From: Micrococcaceae bacterium
GTDB taxonomy: Bacteria > Actinomycetota > Actinomycetes > Actinomycetales > Micrococcaceae
Length of the DNA: 64,000 nt
Reading direction: 5' to 3'
NCBI GenBank assembly: GCA_013393415.1
Contig: JABXHI010000001.1
Span: forward strand, 1 to 64,000
A program made the translations under genes and the position numbers. Shown here one piece after another: positions 28,943 through 39,387 of the stretch. Positions within the stretch are counted from its first letter, which is position 1. Every line of letters starts with the position of its first letter. The notes beneath the pieces are model-generated. The model was not told the origin of the DNA. It did no database searches and saw nothing but the letters and a program-made list of their open reading frames with translations.

Positions 28943-29886
28943 AGTCGCCAATGAATCAAAGCAGCCGTGGCAACAGAGCGTTCATAATGCATCAGGTGTC
29001 CGGTGTTTTGCAATACGTAGGTTTCGACATCGTCGGTAGCCAAGACCTCTTCAAGAGCTGCTATATCTTCCGGGGATGACAGTTCGTCGTCGGCGCCACC
29101 AATCAGGGTCACCGGAATGCGCAGACGGTCAGCGAAATCAGCCACTGTCTGCGTGATCGACGCCTCGTAGGCCTCAAGTAGCGTGGTGGGGGAGTCAAAG
29201 TCGGAGAAATATGCCTGGTGTTGATCATGGGTATAGGCCAGCACTCGAGGGTCATCGGTCTTCGTCATGAACGCGCCCGTGGCCCACACAATGAGTTTAT
29301 TTCCCAACAGACGACGCCCCGCCGCTGATGGCAGGGCCGCACAGAGGCGATAGAACCCATCGGTCACCAGGGTGGCGGCACGATCCGACGGGGTTCCGGC
29401 ATCCAGGGCTGGTTTGGCAATAGGGTTCAACAACACCAAGTGCGGGTAATCCACTGACTGGTCGGCAACAGCGGCTGCAGCGATGAGCGATCCGAAAGAG
29501 TGTCCAACCAGTGTCGGGTTCGCCATGGTTTTCGCGATTTGATTGATGATGTTCCCATAGTGTTCAACGCTGTGCTTAGCATCAGGTAGCGCGCCTGAAA
29601 CGCCGAAACCTGGCAGATCGGGCACCCACACTTCATAGGCAGCAAGCCCATCGACGATGAGTTCCAGCCCGTGGTGATCGCCTCGGAACCCATGGACCGC
29701 CAATACTTGCCGGGCGCCCGGCGGGCCGGGGTATTTGAACACGGCCACCTCAAAGTCCACCCCCGAGACCGGGTCGGTCACGGTCACACCGAATCGTTGG
29801 GGATCGCGTTGGGTATGACCCGTCAAGACGGCCCGGTCACGCACTAAGAATCGCGGACGCAACCGTCCTAAAATGCCAGAAGTCAT
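28939..29886 (-). CDS. alpha/beta hydrolase
   Basis: A 315-residue alpha/beta-hydrolase fold protein of unknown substrate. The oxyanion HGFRGDHHG, nucleophile elbow GHSFGS, acid GGADDE and histidine NTGHLMHYE are all present in order, so the triad is complete. The chosen ATG at 29886 gives MTSGILGRL; an upstream in-frame start at 29946 would extend into the glpK promoter. It has no signal peptide, so it is probably cytoplasmic. It is divergent from glpK and convergent with priA. Confidence 0.88.
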   Translation of the reverse strand: MTSGILGRLRPRFLVRDRAVLTGHTQRDPQRFGVTVTDPVSGVDFEVAVFKYPGPPGARQVLAVHGFRGDHHGLELIVDGLAAYEVWVPDLPGFGVSGALPDAKHSVEHYGNIINQIAKTMANPTLVGHSFGSLIAAAAVADQSVDYPHLVLLNPIAKPALDAGTPSDRAATLVTDGFYRLCAALPSAAGRRLLGNKLIVWATGAFMTKTDDPRVLAYTHDQHQAYFSDFDSPTTLLEAYEASITQTVADFADRLRIPVTLIGGADDELSSPEDIAALEEVLATDDVETYVLQNTGHLMHYERSVATAALIHWRL

Positions 29887-29941
29887 ACCTACCAGTCTAT
29901 GAAATCTCACGCCATCTCGTGCCGGTGGGTGACCGATGTGA

Positions 29942-29951
29942 CACACGTGTG
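29942..29951. promoter_or_regulatory. palindrome in the glpK/hydrolase divergent promoter region
   Basis: A perfect 10-base palindrome CACACGTGTG lies 15-24 bases before the glpK ATG and between two divergent genes. TAAGTA at 29954-29959 just after it could be a -10 box, which would make glpK leaderless. A repressor site is plausible but no regulator is identified. Confidence 0.3.
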
Positions 29952-29965
29952 GTTAAGTAACGCGT

Positions 29966-31498
29966 ATGGTTGCCAACTCATCACCTCGGATCATCATGTC
30001 GCTGGATCTGGGGACCACCTCGACACGCGTTGCGCTGTACGACTCAACTGGGACGACCGTGACGATCGTGGCCCGGGAACATCAGCAGTATTTTCCCCAC
30101 CCAGGATGGGTGGAACACGACGCCTCCGAAATCTGGGCGAATATTCGAGAACTTGCCGCCCTTGCGATGGCTCGGGCAGGACTCACCGTCGCTGACATTG
30201 CTTCCATCGGCATTACCAACCAGCGTGAAACCATTGTGGCCTGGGATGCCAACACCTCTCGTCCTGTGCAGCGCGCCATTGTCTGGCAGGACGCTCGTAC
30301 CGACGCGACCGTCGAACAGCTCATTGCCAACGGGCAGAATGCTGCCGTCCAGTCGGCTACCGGACTGCACCTGTCGGCATATTTTTCGGCACCAAAAATG
30401 GCGTGGATGCTGCAACATCACGAAGCGGCCGCGCGGCTTGCTACCAACGGGCACCTGCGTTTTGGCACGATCGATTCCTGGATTATCTGGAATCTCACCG
30501 GCGGGGCAGTCCACGCTACCGACATCACCAATGCTTCTCGGACGTCCCTGATGGATATCCGCACCGGGCAGTGGGATTACAACCTGGGCGAAGTCTTCGG
30601 GATCGACCCCAATATCTTGCGCGATGCGCTGCCCGAGATTCATCCATCGGTGTATCACTATGGTGATGTGACCGGCTCTTTAGCGATCGGTGGTCTGCCG
30701 ATCACCGGCGTGTTGGGGGACCAGCAGGCGGCAAGCTTTGGGCAGACCATCTTTGCGGCCGGTGAAGCAAAGAATACCTATGGCACCGGCTGCTTTTTGC
30801 TCTACAACACCGGTCACGAGCCGGTCTTTTCGTCCAGTGGGCTGCTGACCACGGTGGCGTATCAACTCCCCGGTGAAGCACCCGTGTATGCGTTGGAAGG
30901 CTCGGTCGCTCAAGCCGGCTCCGTGGTCCAATGGTTGCGTGACCAACTCGGGATCATCAAGAGCTCAGACGACATTGAACGTCTTGCCAACAGTGTGACC
31001 GATCATGGTGGAGTGTATTTCGTGCCGGCCTTTTCTGGTCTGCTCGCACCGTGGTGGCGATCCGATGCTTCCGGAACCATCATCGGCCTCACGAACTACG
31101 CCACAGCCGGTCACATCGCCAGGGCCACACTCGATGCCACTGCGTATCAAACCCTGGATGTCATTCAGGCTGTTGAAGCAGATACCGGGAGACCGCTGCA
31201 ACGACTCAACGTGGATGGCGGTATGACCGTCAACGCCCAACTCATGCAGTTCCAAGCCGATATTTTAGATGTCATCGTCCAACGCAACGCTGACGTGGAA
31301 ACGACGGCTCGCGGTGCTGCCTATGCGGCCGGCCTGGGGATCGGTATATGGGAAGACACGGCACAATTGCGCAACCTGTGGCAAGCCGGCGGGATCTGGC
31401 ATCCGCAGATTGAGACGGACAAGCGCGATCGTCTGATTGCCGGGTGGCGTGCGGCAATTGAGCACGCAATTGGCTGGCCGGTTGATGAGACCAGCTAG
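29966..31498 (+). CDS. glpK: glycerol kinase
   Basis: A 510-residue FGGY-family kinase phosphorylating glycerol to glycerol 3-phosphate. N-terminal SLDLGTTSTRVALYD, ITNQRETIVAWD, IVWQDARTD and the FGGY-type GDQQAASFGQ, NTYGTGCFLLYNTG and LNVDGGMTVN motifs are present. No glpF or glpD is nearby, so it is a lone catabolic gene between housekeeping genes. Small differences from E. coli GlpK do not affect the recognised catalytic motifs. D-xylulose kinase was considered, but NQRETI and WQDART fit glycerol kinase. Confidence 0.93.
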   Translation: MVANSSPRIIMSLDLGTTSTRVALYDSTGTTVTIVAREHQQYFPHPGWVEHDASEIWANIRELAALAMARAGLTVADIASIGITNQRETIVAWDANTSRPVQRAIVWQDARTDATVEQLIANGQNAAVQSATGLHLSAYFSAPKMAWMLQHHEAAARLATNGHLRFGTIDSWIIWNLTGGAVHATDITNASRTSLMDIRTGQWDYNLGEVFGIDPNILRDALPEIHPSVYHYGDVTGSLAIGGLPITGVLGDQQAASFGQTIFAAGEAKNTYGTGCFLLYNTGHEPVFSSSGLLTTVAYQLPGEAPVYALEGSVAQAGSVVQWLRDQLGIIKSSDDIERLANSVTDHGGVYFVPAFSGLLAPWWRSDASGTIIGLTNYATAGHIARATLDATAYQTLDVIQAVEADTGRPLQRLNVDGGMTVNAQLMQFQADILDVIVQRNADVETTARGAAYAAGLGIGIWEDTAQLRNLWQAGGIWHPQIETDKRDRLIAGWRAAIEHAIGWPVDETS

Positions 31499-31553
31499 AA
31501 TACTAAACTTAGACTAGATCTGACATTTTCGTAGAAGTTGTAGACAGGAAATC

Positions 31554-34046
31554 GTGACGAACACATCGAATCAAGCCGATACTGGGCGCGAAGAGTATTC
31601 GTTTGCTGCCATCGAGCAGCGCTGGGCCGGCTATTGGGAAAACAACAAAGTCTTTCAAGCAGCCGATGACGGCCAGCGACCGCGGAAATACGTGCTTGAT
31701 ATGTTCCCATACCCCTCGGGCGACCTGCATATGGGTCACGCCGAAGCCTTCGCTATGGGTGACGTCGTGTCTCGCTATTGGATGCTGCGCGGTTACGATG
31801 TGCTCCACCCCATCGGCTGGGATTCCTTTGGTCTGCCTGCTGAAAATGCTGCCATTGCCCGGGACGCTCATCCTGCTGAATGGACCTACGCCAACATTGC
31901 CACCCAACGGTCATCGTTTGCCCGCTACGGCATTTCCGTTGATTGGGATACCGTACTGCACACCTCAGATCCCGAGTACTACCGCTGGACCCAGTGGCTG
32001 TTTCTGAAGTTCTATGAACGTGGCCTGACCTACCGCAAAAATTCGCCGGTCAACTGGTGTCCAAAAGATCAGACTGTGTTGGCCAACGAACAAGTGGTCG
32101 ACGGTGCTTGTGAACGGTGCGGCACCGAGGTCACTAAAAAGGCCTTGGAACAGTGGTACTTCAAAATTACCGACTATGCCGAACGCTTGTTGCAAGACAT
32201 GGACGCGCTCGAGGGCAAATGGCCTGAGCGCGTGTTGAACATGCAACGCAACTGGATTGGCAAATCCACCGGCGCCACCGTACAGTTCGCGATTGAAGAC
32301 GGCCCCGACATCGAGGTCTACACCACGCGTCCAGACACCCTCTACGGTGCAACCTTTATGGTCGTGGCGGCCGATGCAGAGCTGGCACAACAACTCGTGG
32401 CCCCAGAACAAGCCACGGCACTGGAAGCATACCGAGATCAGTTGAAGCACGTCTCTGATATTGATCGCCAGTCAGCCGACCGACCCAAGACCGGTGTGTT
32501 TTTGGGACGCTATGGCATCAACCCCCTGTCGGGTGAACGCGTGCCCGTGTGGGCGTCAGACTATGTTCTGGCGGATTACGGGACCGGCGCGATCATGGCC
32601 GTTCCCGCGCACGATCAACGGGATATGGATTTTGCGCGTGCCATGGATCTACCGGTACGCATGGTCGTTGCAACCGACGAAGAAAACCCCGAAGATACTG
32701 GCGTCGCGACAACGCAAGCCGGAAGCAACGTGAATTCTGGCGACCTTGATGGTCTGTCGGGCACCGAGGCGATCTCCAAAGCCATTGAGCTGCTGGAAGC
32801 CAAAGGTACCGGCTATCAATCCGTGAACTACCGGCTGCGTGACTGGCTGCTGTCGCGTCAACGGTTCTGGGGCGCCCCGATCCCGATCATTCATTGTGCA
32901 ACGTGTGGTGAAGTCCCCGTGCCCGATGAGCAACTTCCGGTTGAACTGCCCAAGAACCTCCATGGTCAACAACTGGCGCCAAAGGGCAAGTCCCCGTTGG
33001 AAGCAGCGGAGGACTGGGCACACGTTGAATGCCCAACCTGTGCAGGTCCGGCCAAACGCGACACCGACACGATGGACACCTTCGTGGATTCGTCTTGGTA
33101 CTACATGCGCTTCGTATCGTCTCAAAACGCCGACAAAATCTGGGACCGTGACAAGCTCGATCGTTGGGGTCCAGTCGATCAATACGTCGGTGGCGTCGAA
33201 CACGCGATCCTGCACCTGTTGTACTCACGCTTCTTTACCAAAGCCCTCTACGACATGGATCTGGTGAGCTTTACCGAACCGTTTACCCGTCTGCTCAACC
33301 AAGGCCAAGTCCTCAACGGTGGCAAAGCCATGTCGAAATCATTGGGCAATGGTGTGGCACTGGGTGAACAACTCGATGCGTTCGGTGTCGATGCCATTCG
33401 GTTGACCATGGTCTTTGCCTCCCCGCCCGAAGATGACGTGGACTGGGCTGATGTATCGCCGGCGGCATCGCTGAAATTCCTGGCTCGTGCCTGGCGTCTG
33501 GCCCAGGACGTCCAACAGCTCGGCGTAGCACCAAATACAGACCCCGCCGGTGGAGTAGTAGGGCTACGACAGACCACACATAAAATCGTGCACGAGACAG
33601 AGGCTCTTCTCGATGACCGAAAATTCAACGTGGTCATCGCCCGCACCATGGAATTGGTGAACGCCACCAGAAAAGAAGTCGACAATGGGGCAGGGGCCGG
33701 CGATCCTGCCGTTCGCGAAGCCACGGAAGTCATCGCACAACTGGTCTCCTTGGTGGCACCGTACACCGCCGAAGACATGTGGGCCATGCTGGGCCACGAG
33801 CCATCGGTTGCCCGCTCACAGTGGTTGACCGTGGATGACACACTGCTAGTTGAAGACCAGATCACCGTCATCGCCCAGGTCCAAGGCAAGTTGCGTGACC
33901 GCTTCGAAGTCCCCGCCGATATTTCTGAGGAAGACCTCGAAGCACTTGCCCGCAACTCCGACAACGTGCAGCGCTCCATTGGAGACCAACAGATCCGCAA
34001 AATCATCGTGGTCCCCGGCAAACTCGTCAACTTCGTGGTGGGCTAA
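31554..34046 (+). CDS. leuS: leucyl-tRNA synthetase
   Basis: A class I synthetase of 830 residues. The HIGH-type motif is [14 protein letters not shown] (near residue 60), the KMSKS loop [12 protein letters not shown] (about 588-599), and the CP1 editing domain sits between them with [12 protein letters not shown] zinc-like CERCGTEV segment is seen near 183. GTG 31554 is the start after ACAGGAAATC. It probably has its own promoter in the 55 bases after glpK. degV follows after six bases. Confidence 0.97.
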   Translation: MTNTSNQADTGREEYSFAAIEQRWAGYWENNKVFQAADDGQRPRKYVLDMFPYPSGDLHMGHAEAFAMGDVVSRYWMLRGYDVLHPIGWDSFGLPAENAAIARDAHPAEWTYANIATQRSSFARYGISVDWDTVLHTSDPEYYRWTQWLFLKFYERGLTYRKNSPVNWCPKDQTVLANEQVVDGACERCGTEVTKKALEQWYFKITDYAERLLQDMDALEGKWPERVLNMQRNWIGKSTGATVQFAIEDGPDIEVYTTRPDTLYGATFMVVAADAELAQQLVAPEQATALEAYRDQLKHVSDIDRQSADRPKTGVFLGRYGINPLSGERVPVWASDYVLADYGTGAIMAVPAHDQRDMDFARAMDLPVRMVVATDEENPEDTGVATTQAGSNVNSGDLDGLSGTEAISKAIELLEAKGTGYQSVNYRLRDWLLSRQRFWGAPIPIIHCATCGEVPVPDEQLPVELPKNLHGQQLAPKGKSPLEAAEDWAHVECPTCAGPAKRDTDTMDTFVDSSWYYMRFVSSQNADKIWDRDKLDRWGPVDQYVGGVEHAILHLLYSRFFTKALYDMDLVSFTEPFTRLLNQGQVLNGGKAMSKSLGNGVALGEQLDAFGVDAIRLTMVFASPPEDDVDWADVSPAASLKFLARAWRLAQDVQQLGVAPNTDPAGGVVGLRQTTHKIVHETEALLDDRKFNVVIARTMELVNATRKEVDNGAGAGDPAVREATEVIAQLVSLVAPYTAEDMWAMLGHEPSVARSQWLTVDDTLLVEDQITVIAQVQGKLRDRFEVPADISEEDLEALARNSDNVQRSIGDQQIRKIIVVPGKLVNFVVG

Positions 34047-34052
34047 CCGCTG

Positions 34053-35018
34053 ATGTCGGATGTTGCTCCGTGGATAGCCCGACTGGCCGCCCGATCCCGA
34101 GATGTACGCGGTGAGGCGGTCGGTTGGGCTCGCTACCTGAAACCGCCACGACGCGATCGGGTAGCCATCGTCACTGACACCTCAGCGGCACTGCCCGACG
34201 AAGTCTATAAACTTCCCACCGGATCAGAGCTCTTCACCATCCCGATACCGGTGATGATCGGTGACCAAATCTATAATGAAGACGACGAAATCCTGCACCA
34301 GGACCTCGCGATTGCCCTGGCCGCAGGCACCCCGCTGCGAACCTCGAGGCCCTCACCCGGACAATTCTCGGCCACCTACAAACACGTCGCCGAACAGGGC
34401 TACGGCCGCATCCTCTCGATCCACCTGTCCTCAAAACTTTCGGGTACCGCTGACGCAGCACGCATCGCAGCGGCGAACTCGCCTGTACCGGTGACGGTAT
34501 TGGATTCATATAATGCCGGCATGTCCTTGGGCTATGCCGTGCTCGACGTCTTGCAGCGGACCAGACTCGGTCTCTCAACCCAATTTCTCGCCGACCTCGC
34601 CACGCGACAAGCCGATGCCGGTCAAACAGTGTTCACCGTCCCAAATCTTGACGCGCTGCGGAAAGGCGGCCGCATTCCGGCGCTCACCGGTCTTCTGGGA
34701 CAATTACTCCAGGTCCGACCCGTGATGCACTTGAATAACGGCGCCATCGAACTGCTCGACCGGCCCCGTAGCGAAGCCAAAGCACTGGCTGCCATTACCG
34801 AGATCGCAAGCACGGCAACGCCACCCGTGAGACTCAGCGTGCAAGGCTACGGTGATCTGGACTCCGCACGAGAACTAGCCCAGGACCTGGAGGAATACTC
34901 TTCCATGCCGGTCCCGGTTGTACGATTACCAGCGGTACTCGCAGCCCACCTTGGACTCGGGGCACTCGGCGTCTCGATGAGCCCAGACTTAGACTACGCA
35001 CGCTACGGCAACACGTAA
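34053..35018 (+). CDS. DegV family fatty acid-binding protein
   Basis: A 321-residue DegV-fold protein. In Gram-positive bacteria such proteins (FakB-like) present fatty acids to a kinase. VAIVTDTSAALP, IHLSSKLSGTADAA and VPNLDALRKGGRIPALTGLLGQLLQVRPVM are the family's lipid-pocket segments. The first 35 residues are a basic extension. ATG 34053 lies directly after leuS. No FakA partner is visible here, so the role is inferred only from the fold. Confidence 0.9.
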   Translation: MSDVAPWIARLAARSRDVRGEAVGWARYLKPPRRDRVAIVTDTSAALPDEVYKLPTGSELFTIPIPVMIGDQIYNEDDEILHQDLAIALAAGTPLRTSRPSPGQFSATYKHVAEQGYGRILSIHLSSKLSGTADAARIAAANSPVPVTVLDSYNAGMSLGYAVLDVLQRTRLGLSTQFLADLATRQADAGQTVFTVPNLDALRKGGRIPALTGLLGQLLQVRPVMHLNNGAIELLDRPRSEAKALAAITEIASTATPPVRLSVQGYGDLDSARELAQDLEEYSSMPVPVVRLPAVLAAHLGLGALGVSMSPDLDYARYGNT

Positions 35019-35122
35019 CACCGTGCACGTCCCGTAGCCGACACTCGTCCACAAGCGAGTCTGGTCAGCTGACTTGTCCACATTGACCCCGGAAGTTGCC
35101 TGAACCCTGCTGAACAAGCCCC

Positions 35123-35818
35123 ATGCTGGCATACATGGGAAAACATCTGGCTGAACCCGACGAACAGCAGCCCAGGGCGCCAATTTGGCGAACCAAGGTA
35201 GCCCTCTCAGCGGTGTTGATGTTGGTCGTCATCGTGGCCACAGTCTTTGGCTTTCGATGGCTCATAACAGACCAACCGGCAACCCAAGACTCCACGTTCG
35301 CTGTCGATAACACCGATCCTGAACCGTTTGATGACACCTCCGAGGAGGCCACAGACACGACAGACGAGCCCTCAGGCGCCGTCACTATCATCCACGTGGC
35401 TGGTGAGGTGCATGAGCCAGGCATCGTTGAGCTATCCGGTGACATCCGGGTTGTCGACGCTCTCGAGGCAGCGGGCGGGCCAACTGACCAAGCACAATTG
35501 GATGCCCTCAACTTGGCAGCCGTGGCCAATGATGGGGACTACATCCTGGTGCCTGATCGTGAGACTGCTCAAGACTTCAACGCAGTGGATGCACCCGCTG
35601 AACCCGGTGTCGGGGGTGAAAGCACCGGCACCGTCGACATTAACACCGCGGATTCGGCCGCGCTCGAAACACTGCCAGGGGTTGGGCCTGCGACCGCAGC
35701 TGACATCATTGCACACCGCGAACAGCACGGAGCATTTACCGATCTCGCCGATCTAGAAGCAGTCTCAGGGATAGGTCCGGCCACGCGCGAACGCCTCGAT
35801 GGGTTAGTCGAGTGGTGA
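35123..35818 (+). CDS. comEA: ComEA-type competence DNA-binding protein
   Basis: A 231-residue membrane-anchored protein: one transmembrane helix (about 27-50), an acidic Thr/Asp/Glu linker, an SLBB domain (about 89-150, HVAGEVHEPGIVEL) and a helix-hairpin-helix domain (about 170-231, VDINTADSAALETLPGVGPATAADII). It would bind incoming DNA outside the membrane. The start is uncertain between ATG 35123 and ATG 35135; neither has a clear binding site. Its end overlaps comEC by seven bases. Confidence 0.92.
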   Translation: MLAYMGKHLAEPDEQQPRAPIWRTKVALSAVLMLVVIVATVFGFRWLITDQPATQDSTFAVDNTDPEPFDDTSEEATDTTDEPSGAVTIIHVAGEVHEPGIVELSGDIRVVDALEAAGGPTDQAQLDALNLAAVANDGDYILVPDRETAQDFNAVDAPAEPGVGGESTGTVDINTADSAALETLPGVGPATAADIIAHREQHGAFTDLADLEAVSGIGPATRERLDGLVEW

Positions 35819-38304
35819 CGCCAGACCACCACATCAAACCAGATGACGTGGCCGCACCCATCGACATCCGCCTGCTACCTGCTGCCGCGCTGACCGCCAT
35901 CGTCTGCTTGACACTCCCGACAGCATCCATGGCTTGGGTGCGCTGGCTGCCGGTGGTCTTGCCGATCCTCGGGGGTGTAGCCGTGCTGGGAGTTGCGTTG
36001 GCCCGTAAGGCCAGCAAACGCCGAGTGGTCAATGTGACCCTGATCGTGGCTATCGCCTGCTGGCTGGCAACGCCAGCAGCGTTCTTTGTCCAACAGCAGC
36101 GCATAGCCGCCGAGGATTCAGGGTGGCTAGAATTCGTCGATGAACTCGGGACAGCGAACATCTCTGCGCAGCTCGTCACAGCACCCGTCAAACGGGAAGG
36201 ACCCTTCGTTCCCAGCTGGTATGCGACTGCTGATGTCGAGCACTACGGCAAAGACCTCACAGCAACCGATCACCCCGCAAAGATCGTGATCTCCGGCGAT
36301 GAAACATGGCAAGAGCTGACTGCTGGGACCGACGTTTGCTTCATGGGACGTGTCTCCGATAACGAGTCGAGTGTTTTCGTCCAGGCGATCACGGGAGCAG
36401 AGCCGGGCACGTGTTTTGGCCCGGATGATGAGCACAACTCAACCGGCCGCGATGTGCTCCGCGAAACACTACGCAACCAATCTGCTGACACGCTCAGTTA
36501 TGCGCCGCAACTGTTACCCGGACTGATTCTGGGAGACCGCTCGCAACAGACCGAAGACGTAGAAGACGCCATGAACGTTTCTGGGCTGAGTCATCTGTCA
36601 GCCGTGTCGGGTGCGCATACGTCACTCATCGCCGCCGCAGCGACGCTACTATTTCGCACGCTGAGACTGCCTCGAGGCGTCGTGATCGCGGCGTTTATGT
36701 GTACGCTTCTGCTCTTCGTGCAGATCGTGGGAATGCAGCCCTCCATTATTCGCGCAGCCACCATGGGTGCCATTGGCGCCTGGGCCCTGTTTTTCGGACG
36801 GGGATCCCAAGCGTTGCCGATCTTAGCGCTGTCGACCATCGTGCTGTTGACGATATCTCCGGAACTTATCCACGAAGTGGGGTTCCAACTCTCTGTGGCG
36901 GCAACTGCCGGCATCGTGCTCGGCGCACAGCCTTTAGATCGTTGGCTCCACGGATTCCTTGAAAAACTACTGCCCGACTTTTGGGCGAGTCTGCTCAGCT
37001 CATCACTGGCCGTCTCCGCAACCGCGCAACTGGCGTGCCAGCCTATACTGCTGACGTTTATCGACTATGTGAGTCCCTACTCGCTCGTCGCCAATCTCTT
37101 TGCTACACCGCTACTGCCCCTGATCATGATCCCGGGCACGATTGCCGCAGCAATTTGTGTGGTCGCTCCTTGGCTGTCTCAGGTGCTGTTGCACATCGTC
37201 TCGCTGCCGGCAGCTGGCATCGGATGGATTGCCACAACTGCCGCGGAGCTTCCCGGTGCTACGTTACCCTGGCCCCAGGGCCCGGCAGGAACGGCGCTTG
37301 TGGTGTTGCACTGGGCAGCCAGTCTCATCTTCGTGTTGAAACTCCTTCGTTTCCAACGACGCCCAAAACCACCCGTCAAGATCGCCACAGCAACATCTGT
37401 CTGGAATCGAGTATTGGTGGCATCGAAGGAGCATTATTCATTTGCCAATGTGTTCCAGTATGCTGTCCTGGCTATTGCGCTGGTGGCCCATGTGGCCGTC
37501 TTCTGGCCAGTCCAACCCAGTTCCATCAATACCGACTGGGACATAGTCGGATGTGACGTCGGACAGGGGGATATGTACCTGGTTCGGACCGGTCCCACCT
37601 CCGCCATGGTGATCGACACCGGACCTGACGGTGACCTAGCCACACAATGCTTAGCCGAAGCTAATATCGAACAGATCGATGTCATGGTGATCACCCACCT
37701 CCACGCAGACCATGTGGGCGGTGTGAGCGCAGTGTTGGAAGAACACCAACCAGACCAGATTTTGTACTCGACAGGGACCGATCCTGCCCACGATGCCGAG
37801 AGCACAGGTATACCCCCAGAGGCCCGGCTGGTGAGTGAACCGCTGACGGGCATTATTGACCACGCCAATGAGGATGACGATCACCCAGTAGAAGTCCGCT
37901 GGAACGTCCTGGCGGCGAATACGCAAGCGTCGAATGAAAATAATGCCTCAATCGTCATGCTGGTCGAGATATATCGCCACGGCGGTGTCGTCGAGGCACT
38001 GTATACCGGCGATCTTGAAGAAGATGAGGCGACCAAACTCATAGCCGAAGGAAACATTCCTGAAGATATCGATATTCTGAAGTTGTCACATCACGGGGCA
38101 CAAAACGGGGGAGTGGAGATCATTGAACACACTGCACCGAATATGGCATTGGTTGGAGTCGGTGAAGACAACACGTATGGGCATCCACATGATGACATTC
38201 TGGACGCACTCGGTCCGCGGGTTGCAATCCGCCGGACCGATGTAGATGGCACTTTCGCTGTGACCTTCGAACAGAATCAAGCCTATGTCGCATTAGACCG
38301 ATAG
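35812..38304 (+). CDS. comEC: ComEC/Rec2 family DNA uptake channel
   Basis: An 830-residue protein with N-terminal helices and an OB-like DUF4131-type segment, the multi-helix competence domain (about 220-510, including GDRSQQTEDVEDAMNVSGLSH and SAVSGAHTS), and a C-terminal metallo-beta-lactamase domain (about 575-830) with THLHADHVGG and LSHHGA. In transformable bacteria ComEC forms the inner-membrane pore. comEA-comEC-holA is the common actinobacterial arrangement, and many carriers are not known to be competent. GTG 35812 is used. Confidence 0.95.
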   Translation: MVTPDHHIKPDDVAAPIDIRLLPAAALTAIVCLTLPTASMAWVRWLPVVLPILGGVAVLGVALARKASKRRVVNVTLIVAIACWLATPAAFFVQQQRIAAEDSGWLEFVDELGTANISAQLVTAPVKREGPFVPSWYATADVEHYGKDLTATDHPAKIVISGDETWQELTAGTDVCFMGRVSDNESSVFVQAITGAEPGTCFGPDDEHNSTGRDVLRETLRNQSADTLSYAPQLLPGLILGDRSQQTEDVEDAMNVSGLSHLSAVSGAHTSLIAAAATLLFRTLRLPRGVVIAAFMCTLLLFVQIVGMQPSIIRAATMGAIGAWALFFGRGSQALPILALSTIVLLTISPELIHEVGFQLSVAATAGIVLGAQPLDRWLHGFLEKLLPDFWASLLSSSLAVSATAQLACQPILLTFIDYVSPYSLVANLFATPLLPLIMIPGTIAAAICVVAPWLSQVLLHIVSLPAAGIGWIATTAAELPGATLPWPQGPAGTALVVLHWAASLIFVLKLLRFQRRPKPPVKIATATSVWNRVLVASKEHYSFANVFQYAVLAIALVAHVAVFWPVQPSSINTDWDIVGCDVGQGDMYLVRTGPTSAMVIDTGPDGDLATQCLAEANIEQIDVMVITHLHADHVGGVSAVLEEHQPDQILYSTGTDPAHDAESTGIPPEARLVSEPLTGIIDHANEDDDHPVEVRWNVLAANTQASNENNASIVMLVEIYRHGGVVEALYTGDLEEDEATKLIAEGNIPEDIDILKLSHHGAQNGGVEIIEHTAPNMALVGVGEDNTYGHPHDDILDALGPRVAIRRTDVDGTFAVTFEQNQAYVALDR

Positions 38305-38314
38305 ACTCGGAACT

Positions 38315-39313
38315 ATGGCTTCCACCAGTCGAACACAATCCGCAGGCACCTCGTGGCGTGATGTCAACGTTTCCCCATTCATCCTTGTGCAGGGCGGTGA
38401 AGAGTATATCCACACCAGGGTCACCGACTCGATCAAGGCGCAGCTCAAACAGGTCGCGCCTGACACTGAAATACATCACCTGTCCGCGGCAAACTACGAG
38501 TCCGGCGAACTGCAGGTATTGGCGAGCCCCTCGTTATTTGGCGAGGAAAAACTCCTGGTATTCGATGAGATGCACAAGATGACCGATGCGTTTGTCGTTG
38601 ATGGGCTTGAGTATGTGCAGTACCCCAACCCCGATGTGACCTTTCTTGGACTCCACGGTGGCGGCAACCGAGGAAAGCGTCTGCTGGATGCCTTAAAAAG
38701 GGCTGGGCAACATATCGAAGCAAAGCCGATCAAATCAGATCGCGACCGGATGGAATTCTTACAAGCGGAGTTTCGTGCCGCCAAACGCCGGGTCAACGCC
38801 GAAGCGGTGCGCGCCTTAGCAGACGCTATCGGACCAAACCTTGGCGAACTTGCAGCAGCAACAAGCCAACTCATTGCCGATACCGAAGGCACCATCACTG
38901 AAGAAATCGTCGAAAAATACTACGGCGGCAGAGTGCAAGCCACTGCGTTTAAAGTCGCGGATGCTGCATTAGACGGGCAACTCGGCCCCGCAACGGCACT
39001 GCTACGTCATGCACTGGCGACCGGAGTCCAACCGGTGGCAGTTACTGCATCTTTCGCGATGAAAGCACGACAAGTCGCTCGCGTAGTGGACGCTCGGATT
39101 CCACAGGGACAACTGGCTTCAGTATTAGGCATGGCGCCGTGGCAGGCCCAACGAGTCACGGCGACCGCGAGACACTGGTCTCCGGTCAATATCGCGGGTG
39201 CAGTTGAGTTGATCGCTCGGGCAGATGCTGAGGCTAAAGGCCAAGCACGCGATGCAAATTACGCCGTTGAGCGTATGGTGACGAAAGTTGCCGGTCTTGT
39301 GGCTCATCGGTAG
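38315..39313 (+). CDS. holA: DNA polymerase III delta subunit
   Basis: The clamp-loader delta subunit of 332 residues. An AAA+-like N-terminal domain (ILVQGGEEYI, SLFGEEKLLVFDE) lacks a P-loop, as is normal for delta. The C-terminal region contains LGELAAATSQLIAD and the conserved collar helices, with MAPWQAQRVTATARHW. It starts ten bases after comEC and ends before a strong hairpin shared with rpsT. Confidence 0.94.
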   Translation: MASTSRTQSAGTSWRDVNVSPFILVQGGEEYIHTRVTDSIKAQLKQVAPDTEIHHLSAANYESGELQVLASPSLFGEEKLLVFDEMHKMTDAFVVDGLEYVQYPNPDVTFLGLHGGGNRGKRLLDALKRAGQHIEAKPIKSDRDRMEFLQAEFRAAKRRVNAEAVRALADAIGPNLGELAAATSQLIADTEGTITEEIVEKYYGGRVQATAFKVADAALDGQLGPATALLRHALATGVQPVAVTASFAMKARQVARVVDARIPQGQLASVLGMAPWQAQRVTATARHWSPVNIAGAVELIARADAEAKGQARDANYAVERMVTKVAGLVAHR

Positions 39314-39326
39314 TCACGACCATTAA

Positions 39327-39366
39327 ATGGTTGAGGCCACTACGATAATGTAGTGGCCTCAACCAT
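39327..39366. terminator. bidirectional hairpin between convergent holA and rpsT
   Basis: A perfect 17-base-pair stem (39327-39343 with 39350-39366) closes the six-base loop GATAAT. It sits midway between the converging ends of holA and rpsT. There is no long T tract on either side, but the stem is exceptionally stable and the location fits a two-way terminator. Confidence 0.8.
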
Positions 39367-39387
39367 GTAGTGACGTGCTAGAGAAGC

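Noticed and set aside
33248-34030. 260-codon reverse-strand open frame inside leuS
   Set aside because: Ser/Ala/Arg-rich composition typical of an antisense shadow; leuS is clearly the real gene.
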